Under the pieces are notes generated by a model. It was not told where the DNA came from, did no database searches, and saw only the letters and a list, made by a program, of their open reading frames with translations. Shown here in pieces: positions 7,862 to 15,739 of a stretch of 35,982 nt of DNA. Origin of the DNA: Deltaproteobacteria bacterium (lineage in GTDB: Bacteria; Desulfobacterota; Desulfobaccia; Desulfobaccales; 0-14-0-80-60-11); assembly GCA_016874975.1 (NCBI GenBank), contig VGSQ01000022.1, positions 1 through 35,982 of the forward strand, written 5' to 3'. The stretch's first letter is position 1, and each line of letters begins with the position of its first letter. A program made the translations under genes and the position numbers.

Positions 7862-8995
7862 TCATCCTCCCGGCTCATAACCCAGCAGCTTGACCATCAC
7901 TGCCTCATGCCGGCGCACCATGGCCTCCAGGGAAAAATCCTGCTCAGCCCGGCGGCGACCGGCCTGGCCCAGGGCGCGGCGGTGGGCGGGGTCGGCCAGC
8001 ACCCTGTCCAGGGCTTCGGCCAGGGCGGCGGGGTCCCGGGGCGGGGCCAGATATCCGGTAATGCCCTCGTCCACAACTTCGGCCAGGCCCCCCACCCGGG
8101 TGGCCACCACCGGCAGGCCCGCGGCCATGGCCTCCAGCACCACGTTGGGCAGGGCCTCGGCCGCGGAGCTGAGCACTATCACCCCGGCCTGGTGCAGAAA
8201 GGGGCGCACGTCCGGCTGGGCCGGAAAGAAGCGCACCGCCCCGGCTGGCAGCAGCGCCTCGGCCAAGCGCGCCGCCGCCTCCCGCCGGGGGCCGTCCCCC
8301 ACCAGCCAAAGTTCGGCCTGGGGCTGACGCCGGCTCACCCGCGCAAAGGCGCGGATCAGGGTGTCATGGTCCTTGTCCGGCACAAACCGGGCCAGGGCCA
8401 GGGCCCGGGGCGGACCGCCGTCCTGGCGCCCCGGCGGAGGCTGGAAATGGTGCGTGTCCACGCCGTTGACGATGACGCTGAGGCGCCGCCGGGGCACGCC
8501 GCAGTGCTGCGCCAGATGGTCCCGCAAGGCCGCGGCATTGCAGATGATATGGTGCGCCAGGGGCCACAGCAAGCGCTCGTGCTGACGCCGGGGCGCGGCC
8601 CCGCCCCGGCAGTTGCCCACGATGCAGGGCACCCCGGCCAGCCGTCCCAGAATCCGCCCCCAAATATTGGGCACCACGGTGAGCAGGAAGAGGAGGTCCA
8701 CCGGCGCGGCCTGCAGACGGCGCCAGAGGTGGGCCAGGGCCCGGGGGGTCACCCAGGCGTCCCGGGACAGAAAGGTGACGGTGAGGCCCCGGGCCCGGGC
8801 CGCGGGCAGCAGATCGTCTCCGGCCCGGAGGACCCAGAGTTCCACATGAAAGCGCTGGCGGTCAAGCCGGGCGGCCAACTCCAGGGCCTGGCGTTGTGTG
8901 CCCCCGAATTCCAGGTCCTGCAGCAGAAAAACCAGCCGGGCCGGCGGCGCGCCCACGTCCTTCAGTACCCCATGAGGCCGCAGCACCGGGAGCAC
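7862..8995 (-). CDS. GT4-family glycosyltransferase
   Basis: A 377-aa GT-B glycosyltransferase. The N-terminal nucleotide-sugar/acceptor domain begins VFLLQDLEFGGTQRQALELA, with GGTQRQ being the classic GT4 loop. The C-terminal domain carries FVPDKDHDTLIRAFARV, LVGDGPRR, SAAEALPNVVLEAMAAGLPV and RVGGLAEVVDEGITGYL. The likely start is the GTG at 8995, which overlaps the upstream radical SAM gene by 34 bp; a GTG about 40 bases further in is also possible and neither has a strong ribosome site. The overlap argues for co-expression with the radical SAM protein. The sugar substrate is unknown. Confidence 0.88.
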   Translation of the reverse strand: MLPVLRPHGVLKDVGAPPARLVFLLQDLEFGGTQRQALELAARLDRQRFHVELWVLRAGDDLLPAARARGLTVTFLSRDAWVTPRALAHLWRRLQAAPVDLLFLLTVVPNIWGRILGRLAGVPCIVGNCRGGAAPRRQHERLLWPLAHHIICNAAALRDHLAQHCGVPRRRLSVIVNGVDTHHFQPPPGRQDGGPPRALALARFVPDKDHDTLIRAFARVSRRQPQAELWLVGDGPRREAAARLAEALLPAGAVRFFPAQPDVRPFLHQAGVIVLSSAAEALPNVVLEAMAAGLPVVATRVGGLAEVVDEGITGYLAPPRDPAALAEALDRVLADPAHRRALGQAGRRRAEQDFSLEAMVRRHEAVMVKLLGYEPGG

Positions 8996-10176
8996 ACCGG
9001 CATCAGCCCCCGAGTGGCCAGGCTGGCGCGGAAGTCCCGGTAGCGGGGCGAGTTCCAGAGTTCGGTGATGGTGGCCTCCTTCAGGTTGCCCACCACATAA
9101 TCGTGGTAATCCCGGCAGGGCGAGAGGTCGCCGTTGCTGTTCACCTCCACCGCCTGGAAGATGGAGATGCAGCGGTCAAAGCCGAAGCGGGCCTGGTGGT
9201 CCGTGTAATAGGTGCGCAGGTTCTCCGCCCCCCTGACCGGCGGGATGAGGACCACCGGCGGGGCCGACCAGGGCCGGGAAAGCTCCTCCAGGGTTTGCAG
9301 CTGGCGGTCCAGTTCGCCGTAATCCTCGGGCTTCCAGCCGGCCAGCCAGGACCAGTGCAGGGCGGGGGTGAAGCCGAAGCGCTCGCCGAAATCCCGGTCG
9401 TGGGCCCGGGCGTCCTCCGGGTCGATCCACCAGGAAAGATAAAAGACGCAGAGGTCCACCTGGTCCCGGAACGTTTCGTAAATATCCACCAGGTGGCGGT
9501 GATTGCCCTGGGAGATGGTGGTCAGGGAAGCGATGAGGGGCAGGTTGGTCCCCAACTCCCGGCGGCCCTCCCGCACCGCGGCCAGGCCTTTGGCGATGTC
9601 GGCGAAATTACCGGCGCCGCCCACGCCGGGACGCAGGGCGTTGTGGAGCTCCGGGGTGTGGCCGTCGATGGACACCTGCAGCAGAAAGAGGGGGGCCTGC
9701 ACCAGCCGGGGGGCGGCCGCGGCGATGCGGGTGCCGTTGGTGGCGATGGAGGTGGGCAGCCCCAGGGCCGTGGCCCCTTCGATGACGGGGAGCGTCCCTT
9801 CGTAGAGCATGGGCTCGCCCCCCCAGAGGTAGAGGAGGGGGCGGTGGCCCTGGCGCACCAGGTCTTCCAGGACCTCCAGGTAGCGCTCCGGGGTCACCTC
9901 CTCGTCCATGAGGGCGCGCAGGTCCCGGCCGTGCAGGAAACCCTGGTCTCCCCACTGGCCGCAGGTGCGGCAGCGCAGGTTGCAGCGGTCGGTGATGCGC
10001 AGGCTCACCTGGCGGATGCGCCCGGCCCGGCCGTTGCCAGTCCGGGGATAGAGCAACGGAAAGACCCACTTCTCCACCTCCAGGGCGGCCAGCTTGAGGC
10101 CGATCCAGGGGTGGCGGGCCAGCCGGAGGAAGTGCTTGAGAATGGCCCCGGCGCCGATTTTGCTTCTCGTGGTCAT
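8962..10176 (-). CDS. Radical SAM/SPASM-domain protein
   Basis: Radical SAM protein of 404 aa. The 4Fe-4S/SAM motif is TDRCNLRCRTCGQWG (CxxxCxxC), preceded by a 50-60-residue N-terminal segment with the LARHPWIGLKLA helix. GGEPMLY is the SAM-contact GGE motif. The C-terminal SPASM-like region has CISIFQAVEVNSNGDLSPCR, then PVCSRCCGLMGY at the end, supplying cysteines for an auxiliary cluster. I chose ATG 10176 because AAGGG lies six bases upstream; ATG 10182 directly abuts it. It is the first gene of a three-gene set with two GT4 glycosyltransferases. Similar proteins modify peptides or small molecules in cell-surface polysaccharide loci. The actual substrate is unknown. Confidence 0.88.
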   Translation of the reverse strand: MTTRSKIGAGAILKHFLRLARHPWIGLKLAALEVEKWVFPLLYPRTGNGRAGRIRQVSLRITDRCNLRCRTCGQWGDQGFLHGRDLRALMDEEVTPERYLEVLEDLVRQGHRPLLYLWGGEPMLYEGTLPVIEGATALGLPTSIATNGTRIAAAAPRLVQAPLFLLQVSIDGHTPELHNALRPGVGGAGNFADIAKGLAAVREGRRELGTNLPLIASLTTISQGNHRHLVDIYETFRDQVDLCVFYLSWWIDPEDARAHDRDFGERFGFTPALHWSWLAGWKPEDYGELDRQLQTLEELSRPWSAPPVVLIPPVRGAENLRTYYTDHQARFGFDRCISIFQAVEVNSNGDLSPCRDYHDYVVGNLKEATITELWNSPRYRDFRASLATRGLMPVCSRCCGLMGY

Positions 10177-10268
10177 TAACATCCCTTAATTATTCAATGT
10201 CTCTTACATAATTCTCATCCGATAAAAGCTTCAGAAACGATAAGGTGAGGATATTTATAACTCTGAAG

Positions 10269-10552
10269 TTATTCCTTTAATGATTCTAAGAGCTTTCTAT
10301 CGATAAGATTGTTTGCAAATCCTTGCATCACAACAAAAGGCTGCATTAAAGGATTTACAAATCGGAACCTATATTTTCGTATTTTACCTATTTTTTCCAA
10401 AATTGGCCCCCTCTCTTTTTCGCAAAAGTCATTCAAATGCCTTGAAAACCCATAAACTTCGTAATTCTTTTTTGTGATTTTACTCAATGGACCTCTAACA
10501 TCAGCCGCAGCGAAATATCCGAGGTCGTCTGTTTTCGCTATGGCCTGCTCCC
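10269..10552 (-). pseudogene. C-terminal remnant of an unrecognised protein
   Basis: About 90 codons read IAKTDDLGYFAAADVRGPL, then YEVYGFSRHLNDFCEKERG, then YRFRFVNPLMQPFVVMQGFA and end at 10269. The fragment has lower GC than neighbouring genes. Its 5' part is missing where the IS1595 remnant begins (near 10550). The RFRF-x-NPLMQPF pattern vaguely recalls the C-terminal winged-helix part of some AAA-type ATPases, but I cannot assign it. The frame remains open into the transposase DNA, so any start there would be artificial. It is most likely a gene truncated by mobile-element activity. Confidence 0.5.
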
Positions 10553-10554
10553 CC

Positions 10555-10713
10555 GAAAACCCGCTGCCCCATGTCAATCGGGTTGTTTCTCTCCTGAAGA
10601 GGTGGTTGCTTGGGACCCACCAGGGAAGGGTTAGCAAAAAACATCTTCAACATTACCTCGATGAGTTTGTGTTTCGCCATAACCGAAGGAAATCGAAGGA
10701 TGTCGGTTTGTTA
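10555..10713 (+). pseudogene. IS1595-family transposase, C-terminal remnant
   Basis: Residues read ENPLPHVNRVVSLLKRWLLG, then THQGRVSKKHLQHYLDEFVF, then RHNRRKSKDVGLL. This is the conserved C-terminal block of IS1595-type DDE transposases (LLKRWLLGTHQG..KHLQ.YLDEF.FR.NRR). Only about 53 codons remain; the N-terminal and catalytic parts are missing. The remnant stops at the left end of the IS630 element at 10714; the open frame beyond is IS630 sequence read backwards. The first codons of a transposase of the same family occur at the window's far end (35934). Confidence 0.8.
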
Positions 10714-10724
10714 TACCATTTTCG

Positions 10725-11877
10725 CTATCTAATGCAACAAATAGGAGCACTGGCAAAGCTCCTTGAAGCGAGTGGGGTCAGGTTGAGCAATGTCTCTGCC
10801 AGGGTATTCATCAGATCATCCAGGTAGGCAAAAAGCCGGTTCCGGCAGACATGTTTTTTTAATCCTACTACGTTGAATTATTGATTAACCCTTAACAAAT
10901 ACTGACAAATCCCCCCTGACCCCCCTTTAGCAAAGGGGGGAAAATGAAAGGACTTTTGGACTACTGAACGCAGTAGCATTAACCACTGCCACAACTTCTC
11001 CACCGGGTTAAGCTCGGGAGAATAAGGCGGGAGAGACTTAAGAATAATATTTTCAGGTACTTTTAAAGATTTTGCTTTATGCCAACCGGCTTGATCCCAG
11101 ATCAACAGGATTTTCTTATCTGGGAAAGCAACCGACATCTCTGCCAGGTAAAGGTTCATCATCTCCGTATTGACCCAAGGCAAGAATAGGGAAAAGGAAT
11201 CTCCGGTCATTGGAGAAACCCCTGAATAAACATAAAAGTTCTGGTAACTTGGATTTACCGGAGCGCAAACCCGAAACCCTTTGCGCGCCCAACAACGTCC
11301 TATGGAGGGATGTAATCCAAAACGACTTTCATCAAAAAAGAATACCATACTGTTGGGAGAAGAAAGAAAGTCGCTTACTTCCTCATAAGTTTTTTTTAAA
11401 AGCTTCCTGGGCTTGCTTATCAGCCTTGGTATGTCGGGGCCGTGGCGCCTTCTGCTTAAATCCTAGTTGGTGCACTAAGTCCCAAGTGGCGGTTTGCCCC
11501 AAGGAGATGCCAAACTCCGTTTCTATGGCCAGCATCAGTTTTTGTAAGGTCCAAAAGATTGGTTCTCCTTGACTATTGCGTCCTTCTTCCAGCCAACTGG
11601 CCACCTGTTGTCGCTGTTCTGGATCCAACTTGGCTGGCCTATGCCCCTTAGCTTCATCAGCCAGACCAGCGATGCCTTTGGAGGCAAAGCGCTTGATCCA
11701 TCGCCATAGGGTGGTTCGGTCGGTTCCAAACACCGAACTCACTAAACGTATAGGATAGCGGGCGCTACTGATAATGGCTTTAAGTCGAATGCAAACCTTG
11801 GAATCCGGGAGAGCCTTTAAGGCAGCCTCAGCTTTTTCGGCCAATGTTGCATCTATTACTGCTTTCGGTCGACCCAT
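10725..11877 (-). pseudogene. IS630-family transposase, frameshifted and interrupted
   Basis: The N-terminal 162 codons (11877 downward) carry the winged-helix DNA-binding region: MGRPKAVIDATLAEKAEAAL, FGTDRTTLWRWIKRFASKGI and PEQRQQVASWLEEG. At an A8 run (complement of 11390-11397) the frame must move +1, after which KTYEEVSDFLSSPNSMVFFF continues. Catalytic residues follow: Asp in FFDESRFG, Asp in LIWDQAGWH, Glu in NPVEKLWQWL. A 116-bp MITE then interrupts the gene; removing it with one TTAA restores WLKKHVCRNRLFAYLDDLMN to the stop at 10725. The rebuilt protein is about 343 aa, typical of the family. The +1 step may be programmed slippage or a mutation. The MITE certainly destroys the C-terminus. 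Confidence 0.88.
10863..10978. mobile_element. 116-bp MITE with TTAA target duplication
   Basis: Terminal inverted repeats TCCTACTACGTTGAA and TGCTACTGCGTTCAG (right end read inward) agree at 11 of 15 positions. TTAA flanks both sides (10859-10862, 10979-10982). The interior has a perfect 9-bp stem, CCCCCCTTT (10920-10928) with AAAGGGGGG (10932-10940). Deleting the element plus one TTAA exactly restores the IS630 transposase frame, which proves it is an insertion. There is no coding capacity. It is presumably mobilised by a transposase elsewhere; the family is not recognised. Confidence 0.85.
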
Positions 11878-11978
11878 GGCAATCCCCCCTCAATTTGGTT
11901 TGATTTGGAGGGATTATTAACTATGATATGTTGCATGTCAATACGAAAATGGTATAACATCCTCCCCCGCGTTTTGCC

Positions 11979-13373
11979 TCAGACATAGGGGGTCGGGTAG
12001 TCTTCCCGCTCCAGGGAGTCAAAGCGCGTATAGGCGTTGCGGAAGGCCAGTCTGATTTCGCCGGTGGGGCCGTTGCGCTGCTTCTTGAGGTAGAGGCGGG
12101 CGATGCCCTTTTCCGGCGAGGTCTCGTTGTAAATCTCGTCCCGGTAAATGAAGAGGATGACGTCCGCGTCCTGCTCGATGGCGCCGGACTCCCGCAGGTC
12201 CGCCAGTTCGGGGATGCGGGGCTTGCGGTCCTCCACCTTGCGGCTGAGCTGGGACAGGGCGATGACGGGCACCTCCAGTTCCTTGGCCAGGGCCTTGAGG
12301 GAGCGGGAGATTTCCGAGATTTCCTGTTCCCGGCTGGGGGAGTCGCTGCGGCCCCGCATGAGTTGGAGGTAATCCACGATGACCAGCCCCAGGCGGCCTT
12401 CGGCCTTGAGACGGCGGGCCTTGCCCCGCACCTCCAGCACCGTGGCCGCGGGGCTGTCGTCGATGGCGAGGGGACAGTCCTCCAGGAAGCCTGCGGCCTC
12501 CTGGAGTTTGCCCCACTCCGCTTCGGTGAGGAAGGCCCGGCGCAGGTGGGAGGCGTCGATTTCGCCGACGCTGCTCAGCAGGCGCCGCACCAGTTGTTCC
12601 TTGGACATTTCCAGGGAGAAGAAAGCCACCGGCACCTGGGCATGGTACGCCGCGTTGGTGGCGATGTTCAGGGCCAGGGCGGTCTTGCCCATGCTGGGGC
12701 GGGCGGCGATGATGATGAGGTCGCCTTTCTGGAAGCCGGCGGTGAGCTGGTCCAGATCGGCAAAGCCGCTGGGGACGCCGGTGATGCGGCCCTGCTCCCG
12801 GAGCCAGATGGACTCCAGAGTAGCCACCTCTTTGTCCACCAGGGTTTTGATGGATTGAAAACCGGGCCGCACCTTGGTTTCGGCGATTTCAAAGACCTGA
12901 CTTTCGGCCCAGTCCAGGAATTCGTCCACTTTTTCCACGCGGCCCATGCAGGCCTGGCCGATCTGGTGGCTCCGCTCCAACAGGGCCCGCAGCACCGCCT
13001 TGTCATGCACCAGCCGGGCGTAGTGGTAGGCGTTGGCGGTGGTGCCCACCTGTTCGCTCAGGCCGGCCAGGAAAACCGGGCCGCCCGCCTCTTCCAGTTG
13101 GCCCCGCTCCCGCAGGAGGGCGGTGACGGTGACCAGGTCCACGGGCTCGCCCCGCCCGTACAGGTCGACCATGGCCTGGTAAATGAGGCCGTGGGCCGGC
13201 CGGTAAAAGTCTCGGGAACTGATGAGGTCGGAGACCTGGTCCAGAACCTGGGGGCTGATGAGTCCGGCCCCCAGGACGGACTGTTCCGCCTCCAGGCTGG
13301 CAGGCGGCGCGAAGCCTGAGGGCTGCTCCCCTGGGGGGGCGCCGCCGGGGGGACCTTTGCTGCGCTTGGCCAT
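11979..13373 (-). CDS. dnaB: Replicative DNA helicase DnaB
   Basis: Hexameric 5'-3' helicase at the replication fork, 464 aa. The N-terminal domain (residues about 20-125) has the family signature LEAEQSVLGAGLIS. The RecA-like C-terminal domain has Walker A AARPSMGKTALALN, the FFSLEMSKEQLVRRLL motif, Walker B LGLVIVDYLQLM, and ALSQLSRKVEDR..ADLRESGAIEQDAD. The last gene of the rpsF-rpsR-DUF2232-rplI-dnaB operon, 35 bp after rplI. The residues before the conserved domain are Gly/Pro-rich (KGPPGGAPPGEQPSG). Its 3' end is only 24 bp from the IS630 element, so the element has landed just outside the coding sequence. Confidence 0.97.
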   Translation of the reverse strand: MAKRSKGPPGGAPPGEQPSGFAPPASLEAEQSVLGAGLISPQVLDQVSDLISSRDFYRPAHGLIYQAMVDLYGRGEPVDLVTVTALLRERGQLEEAGGPVFLAGLSEQVGTTANAYHYARLVHDKAVLRALLERSHQIGQACMGRVEKVDEFLDWAESQVFEIAETKVRPGFQSIKTLVDKEVATLESIWLREQGRITGVPSGFADLDQLTAGFQKGDLIIIAARPSMGKTALALNIATNAAYHAQVPVAFFSLEMSKEQLVRRLLSSVGEIDASHLRRAFLTEAEWGKLQEAAGFLEDCPLAIDDSPAATVLEVRGKARRLKAEGRLGLVIVDYLQLMRGRSDSPSREQEISEISRSLKALAKELEVPVIALSQLSRKVEDRKPRIPELADLRESGAIEQDADVILFIYRDEIYNETSPEKGIARLYLKKQRNGPTGEIRLAFRNAYTRFDSLEREDYPTPYV

Positions 13374-13408
13374 GGGGCCTCCGGGACGGACGGCGGATAG
13401 AGCCGGGC

Positions 13409-13858
13409 TCAGGCGCTTTCGGGAACGACCTTCACCTGCACCTGGGCCTTAAGCTGGGGCGCCAGGCGCACGTTCACCGCGTAGGTGCCCAGGGTCTTGA
13501 TGGGTTCGCTGAGCTCCACCTGTTTCTTGTCCACCGTCAGCCCCTGGGCCAGAATGGCCTCGGCGATCATGGCGGCGGTGACGGAGCCGTAGAGCCGGTC
13601 GGCCTCGCCCACCCGCTGGGCGATGGTCAGGGTGAGCCCCTCAAACCGCTGGGCCAGGGACTGGGCGGCCTCTCGCTCCCGCATGGCCTGGCGGACCAGT
13701 CTGGTCTTGTCCTGTTCGAACCGGGCCAGGTTGGCGGTGGTGGCCTCCAGAGCCTTCCCCTGGGGGATGAGGTAATTCCGGGCGTAGCCCCGGGCCACCT
13801 CCACCACCGCGCCCACCTCGCCCAGGTCGGGAACGTCCTGCGTCAGAATCACTTTCAC
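13409..13858 (-). CDS. rplI: 50S ribosomal protein L9
   Basis: A 149-aa ribosomal protein, normal length. The N-terminal rRNA-binding domain reads VKVILTQDVPDLGEVGAVVE, then ARGYARNYLIPQGKA with the conserved RNYLIP motif; a long connecting helix follows, and the C-terminal domain includes LYGSVT. The start is GTG 13858; the adjacent GTG at 13861 is in frame and could also be used, with GGAG 5-8 bases upstream. It lies between the DUF2232 gene (74 bp upstream) and dnaB (35 bp downstream). The upstream open frame extending towards 14500 is noncoding overlap and not part of the protein. Confidence 0.96.
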   Translation of the reverse strand: MKVILTQDVPDLGEVGAVVEVARGYARNYLIPQGKALEATTANLARFEQDKTRLVRQAMREREAAQSLAQRFEGLTLTIAQRVGEADRLYGSVTAAMIAEAILAQGLTVDKKQVELSEPIKTLGTYAVNVRLAPQLKAQVQVKVVPESA

Positions 13859-13932
13859 CACACATTCTCCTTTTGCATGAACCGACAAGTCGGCCCCGGG
13901 GCCCTGACCAGAGCGCGTCACTCCCGTTCGCC

Positions 13933-14874
13933 TCAGCTTTGGAGGGGACTGAACCTGCGGCGGAAGTCGAACCAGAGGTCCAGCAGGCCCAACAGGCTGA
14001 TGAACAGGAGCAGAGGGTTGATAAACATCAGCAGATACCCCACCCAGCGAAGCCCCCGGGGGACCTGAAAGCGCTGAAACACGGCAGCCATGACGGCAAA
14101 GCCCTGACAAAAATAGAGAAAGCCCAGGACCAGCAGGACGTTCCCGCCCACCAGGCGCACCGGCGGCGAGGGCGCCAGCAGGGAAAAGCCGGCGGCCAGG
14201 AAGACGAAGATGAGCCACTCCGGGGTCCGCCATTGGGACAGGGAGGGCTCGGGCGCGCCCCAATCCCAGACGGCGGTCAGGGTCCGGGCCAGGGCCAGGT
14301 TGGCCCAGGCCACCATGCCGGTGTTGATCACCAGCAGGGCCGGCAGGATATTCAGAATCAGGGTGTGCCAGGGGATGGGCGTCAACCCCGGCGGCTGCCA
14401 GGGCTGCGCGGCCATGCCCGTCCCCTCCAGGAGCTTTTGCAGAGCGGCGGCCATTTCCCCGGCTTTCTGCTGCCAGAGAGCCAGGGGGCTCATCTGCCAC
14501 ACCAGCGCCTGCCCCAGAAAGATGAGGACGATGCCCAGGATGAGGGCCGCCACCGTGAGCACCACCGCGTCGCCGTCGGCCAGGTCGCGCTCCCGCAGGA
14601 AATGCAGGATGAGACCCATGAGCAGGAGTTCGCCGGCCCCCAGATGTTCAAACAGAAAGGACGCCCGGGGATTGGCCAGAAACATGAAGACCGCCGCAGC
14701 CACGGCCAGACTGATGGCCGGACGGAGGCCCAGGCGCCAGCCCACCAGCAGCAGGGGGGTGGGCAGCCAGATTCCCAGGGCCAGATAGGCGATGGGGTGG
14801 AGGGATCCCCCCAAAAAGAGCAGGACCAGAGCCACCAGGCCGTTCAGCCAGATGCCGAGAGGACTGCCTGCCAC
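13933..14874 (-). CDS. DUF2232 (YybS-like) integral membrane protein
   Basis: A 313-aa hydrophobic protein with about eight predicted membrane segments, for example GLVALVLLFLGGSLHPIAYL, AISLAVAAAVFMFLA, VVLTVAALILGIVLIFLG, WLIFVFLAAGFSLLA and LLMFINPLLLFISLLGLLDL. It matches the YybS/DUF2232 family by position and topology: in many bacteria this protein lies between rpsR and rplI. Molecular function is unknown; a transport role has been suggested for related folds but is not supported here. The start is GTG at 14874 with GGAGG six bases upstream. It begins 12 bp after rpsR. Confidence 0.85.
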   Translation of the reverse strand: MAGSPLGIWLNGLVALVLLFLGGSLHPIAYLALGIWLPTPLLLVGWRLGLRPAISLAVAAAVFMFLANPRASFLFEHLGAGELLLMGLILHFLRERDLADGDAVVLTVAALILGIVLIFLGQALVWQMSPLALWQQKAGEMAAALQKLLEGTGMAAQPWQPPGLTPIPWHTLILNILPALLVINTGMVAWANLALARTLTAVWDWGAPEPSLSQWRTPEWLIFVFLAAGFSLLAPSPPVRLVGGNVLLVLGFLYFCQGFAVMAAVFQRFQVPRGLRWVGYLLMFINPLLLFISLLGLLDLWFDFRRRFSPLQS

Positions 14875-14886
14875 CGGAGTCCTCCC

Positions 14887-15144
14887 TTAGGGCGGCGGCG
14901 TCACCGGCACATAGGGCATCAGGGCCAGCAGGCGGGCCTGCTTGATGGCCCGGGTGAGGTGGCGCTGGTGTCGGGCGCAGTTGCCGGAAATGCGACGGGG
15001 AATAATCTTCCCCCGCTCCGTGACGAACTGCTTCAACGTGTTGACGTCCTTGAAATCGATGAGCAGCTTGCTGTCCACACAGAAGCGGCAGACCTTGCGG
15101 CGGACGTAAAAGGGCTTGCGTTTGCGTCGGGGCAGTACGGGCAC
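14887..15144 (-). CDS. rpsR: 30S ribosomal protein S18
   Basis: An 85-aa S18 with the diagnostic segments [40 protein letters not shown] and [17 protein letters not shown]. Cysteines in C-x-x-C and N-C-A-R-H mark the zinc-capable (C+) form of the protein. The start is GTG 15144, only 2 bp after the rpsF stop, with GAGGAGG upstream inside rpsF. A short proline-rich tail (VPVTPPP) ends the protein. Translationally coupled to rpsF. Confidence 0.96.
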   Translation of the reverse strand: MPVLPRRKRKPFYVRRKVCRFCVDSKLLIDFKDVNTLKQFVTERGKIIPRRISGNCARHQRHLTRAIKQARLLALMPYVPVTPPP

Positions 15145-15146
15145 CG

Positions 15147-15620
15147 TTACACCTCCTCTGCCGGGGCCGGGCCCGACGCCTCTGCCGCAGCCGGGGTCTC
15201 AGTCGGGGCCGCAGCCGGCATGGGGGCCGCCTCAGAGGGCGGGGAGGGGGCTTCGGGGGCCGACGCCGCCTCCCTGGCCGCAGCCGCCTGGGCCCGCCGG
15301 GTGATTTCCGCCTGCAGGGCTTCCAGATCCACCTCTTCGGCCTTGCGGAAGGTCAGGTAGCGGATCACCCGGTCATCGATGCGGTAGTTCCGCTCCAACT
15401 CCTTCACGGTTCCCGGTTGGCCGGCAAAGTCCACGCAGACATAGGAACCCCGCAGGGTGCCCTGGATCTTGTACGCCAGTTTGCGGCGGCCCCAATCCTC
15501 GACGCCCACCAGGAGGCCCCCCTGGGAGGAGATAATCCTGGTGAACTTGTCAATGGTGCTCTTCACTTCCTCGTCGGGCAGGTCGCCGTGGACCACCCAG
15601 ACAGACTCATAGCGACGCAT
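15147..15620 (-). CDS. rpsF: 30S ribosomal protein S6 with extended C-terminal tail
   Basis: The first ~100 residues are a typical S6: [59 protein letters not shown]. The protein then continues for about 50 residues of Ala/Pro/Glu-rich low-complexity sequence ([20 protein letters not shown]), giving 157 aa versus about 95-135 usual. E. coli S6 also has an acidic tail that receives added glutamates, so a tail is not alien to the family, but this one is Ala/Pro-rich. First gene of the ribosomal/dnaB operon; GGAGG lies before the ATG. Confidence 0.95.
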   Translation of the reverse strand: MRRYESVWVVHGDLPDEEVKSTIDKFTRIISSQGGLLVGVEDWGRRKLAYKIQGTLRGSYVCVDFAGQPGTVKELERNYRIDDRVIRYLTFRKAEEVDLEALQAEITRRAQAAAAREAASAPEAPSPPSEAAPMPAAAPTETPAAAEASGPAPAEEV

Positions 15621-15739
15621 GTCGCCTCCTTTTGGATATTATAGCCCTGGACCCATGCGGCCAGAGCAAGGAGCAACAGCATAAATGTTTATCAAAAAGG
15701 TTTGGGCATGTCAATCACCGCCCAAGCCGGGGGTTCACC

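Larger units (their letters stand above)
10714..11954 (-). mobile_element. IS630-family insertion sequence, interrupted by a MITE
   Basis: The ends are TACCATTTTCG (10714-10724) and its exact complement CGAAAATGGTA (11944-11954), followed inward by a second matching block TGTTGCAT on each side. Both ends are flanked by TA (10712-10713 and 11955-11956), the target duplicated by IS630/Tc1-like elements. The two bases outside the TA also match by chance or otherwise. The element is 1241 bp now and about 1121 bp without the MITE, a normal IS630 size. Its transposase stop codon lies at the inner edge of the left inverted repeat. The element lies between an IS1595 remnant and the 3' end of dnaB. 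Confidence 0.85.

Noticed and set aside
6320-9043. A 907-codon plus-strand open frame, and similar long frames such as 8896-10179
   Set aside because: They lie antisense to clear glycosyltransferase and radical SAM genes and have the Gly/Pro/Arg/Gln-rich composition of high-GC shadow frames.
10714-10827. IS1595 coding frame continuing past 10713 to 10827
   Set aside because: The DNA after 10713 is the IS630 inverted repeat and the antisense of the transposase C-terminus, so the continuing open frame is fortuitous.
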